Shown here: one piece after another, positions 5,205 to 5,294 of the stretch
Numbering within the stretch: position 1 is the first letter of the stretch
Layout of the letters: each line of letters opens with the position of its first letter
From: Thermoplasmata archaeon
Lineage (GTDB): Archaea > Thermoplasmatota > DAOVMN01
Assembly (NCBI GenBank): GCA_030630685.1
Contig: DAOVMN010000183.1
Coordinates: 1 to 5,294 of the forward strand
Direction: 5' to 3'
DNA: 5,294 bases
Translations under genes and position numbers: made by a program
The notes under the pieces: model-generated
What the model was told of the DNA's origin: nothing
The model's input: the letters and a program-made list of their open reading frames with translations, nothing else
The model's database searches: none

Positions 5205-5294
5205 TCAATAATAGTTAACTTTATCTAATTGAAACAACTTACCATACACATGAAACAACTTGACTCCTTTTTCATCAAAATGCACTACGATAAA
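5205..5294 (-). CDS. possible C-terminal end of an unrecognised gene entering from the right edge
   Basis: One minus-strand frame is open from the edge for 29 codons and ends at TGA (5205-5207) with the residues KLFQLDKVNYY. I do not recognise it. It ends 5 bases before the ATG at 5199, a spacing seen between operon genes, and its internal repeat keeps a 7-codon period (KLFHVYG, KLFQLDK). A 29-codon open frame in A/T-rich DNA can easily be chance, so confidence is low. Nothing else is visible in this stretch apart from the direct repeat. Confidence 0.2.
   Translation of the reverse strand, partial: FIVVHFDEKGVKLFHVYGKLFQLDKVNYY
5230..5261. repeat. 11-bp direct repeat TGAAACAACTT, two copies 21 bp apart
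   Basis: TGAAACAACTT occurs at 5230-5240 and 5251-5261. The 21-bp period equals two helical turns and also seven codons, so it could be a paired protein-binding site or a duplicated coding unit in the minus-strand frame. No third copy is visible within the window. Confidence 0.5.

Noticed and set aside
5023..5211. Plus-strand 62-codon open frame at the right end
   Set aside because: It lies opposite the BsuPI-like coding region, whose protein pattern is recognisable; this one has none.
1..5294. CRISPR arrays, tRNA or rRNA genes, insertion sequences
   Set aside because: No repeat-spacer series, cloverleaf or rRNA-like sequence, transposase gene or terminal inverted repeats were seen.

Overview
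The window most likely comes from an archaeon, probably a methanogen-type euryarchaeote. The clues are A/T-rich TATA-like elements about 25 bp upstream of plausible transcription starts, an mRNA that looks leaderless (hutH) beside one with a strong GGAGG ribosome binding site (pmm/pgm), frequent AGG/AGA and ATA codons, and T-rich tracts instead of clear GC hairpins after genes. No single marker proves it, and the lemA/htpX pair is also common in bacteria, so the assignment is an inference.

Layout. Positions 1-1461 (+ strand) hold a lemA-htpX pair: a LemA-family membrane-anchored helical protein, cut at the left edge by as little as one base, followed closely by an HtpX-type M48 zinc metalloprotease. 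A short convergent gap (1462-1576) with T-rich tracts on both strands separates this pair from a minus-strand gene (1577-3127). That gene encodes a full-length MIO-dependent ammonia-lyase of the histidine ammonia-lyase (HutH) family. A compact divergent intergenic region (3128-3253) carries promoter-like and dyad elements and leads into a plus-strand phosphomannomutase/phosphoglucomutase (3254-4636). The last ~650 bases are visibly richer in A/T than the rest. They contain a minus-strand gene (4661-5125) convergent with pmm/pgm, then a poor-coding stretch that runs to the right edge.

Functionally, lemA and htpX probably form one membrane quality-control operon. The HutH homologue stands alone, without hutU, hutI or a formiminotransferase beside it, and lacks a conserved substrate-contact histidine (it has Asp88), so its substrate is uncertain. 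The PMM/PGM supplies sugar-1-phosphates for glycan synthesis and has no evident link to its neighbours.

The most unusual item is the AT-rich minus-strand gene. Its sequence reads as a BsuPI-type proteinase-inhibitor beta domain with a subtilisin-propeptide-like domain inserted into a loop, that is, two inhibitor-type modules nested in one chain. Recognisable BsuPI sequence also continues upstream of the first usable start codon. The gene is therefore N-terminally broken, frameshifted (a one-base change in an A5 run would repair it) or mis-sequenced.
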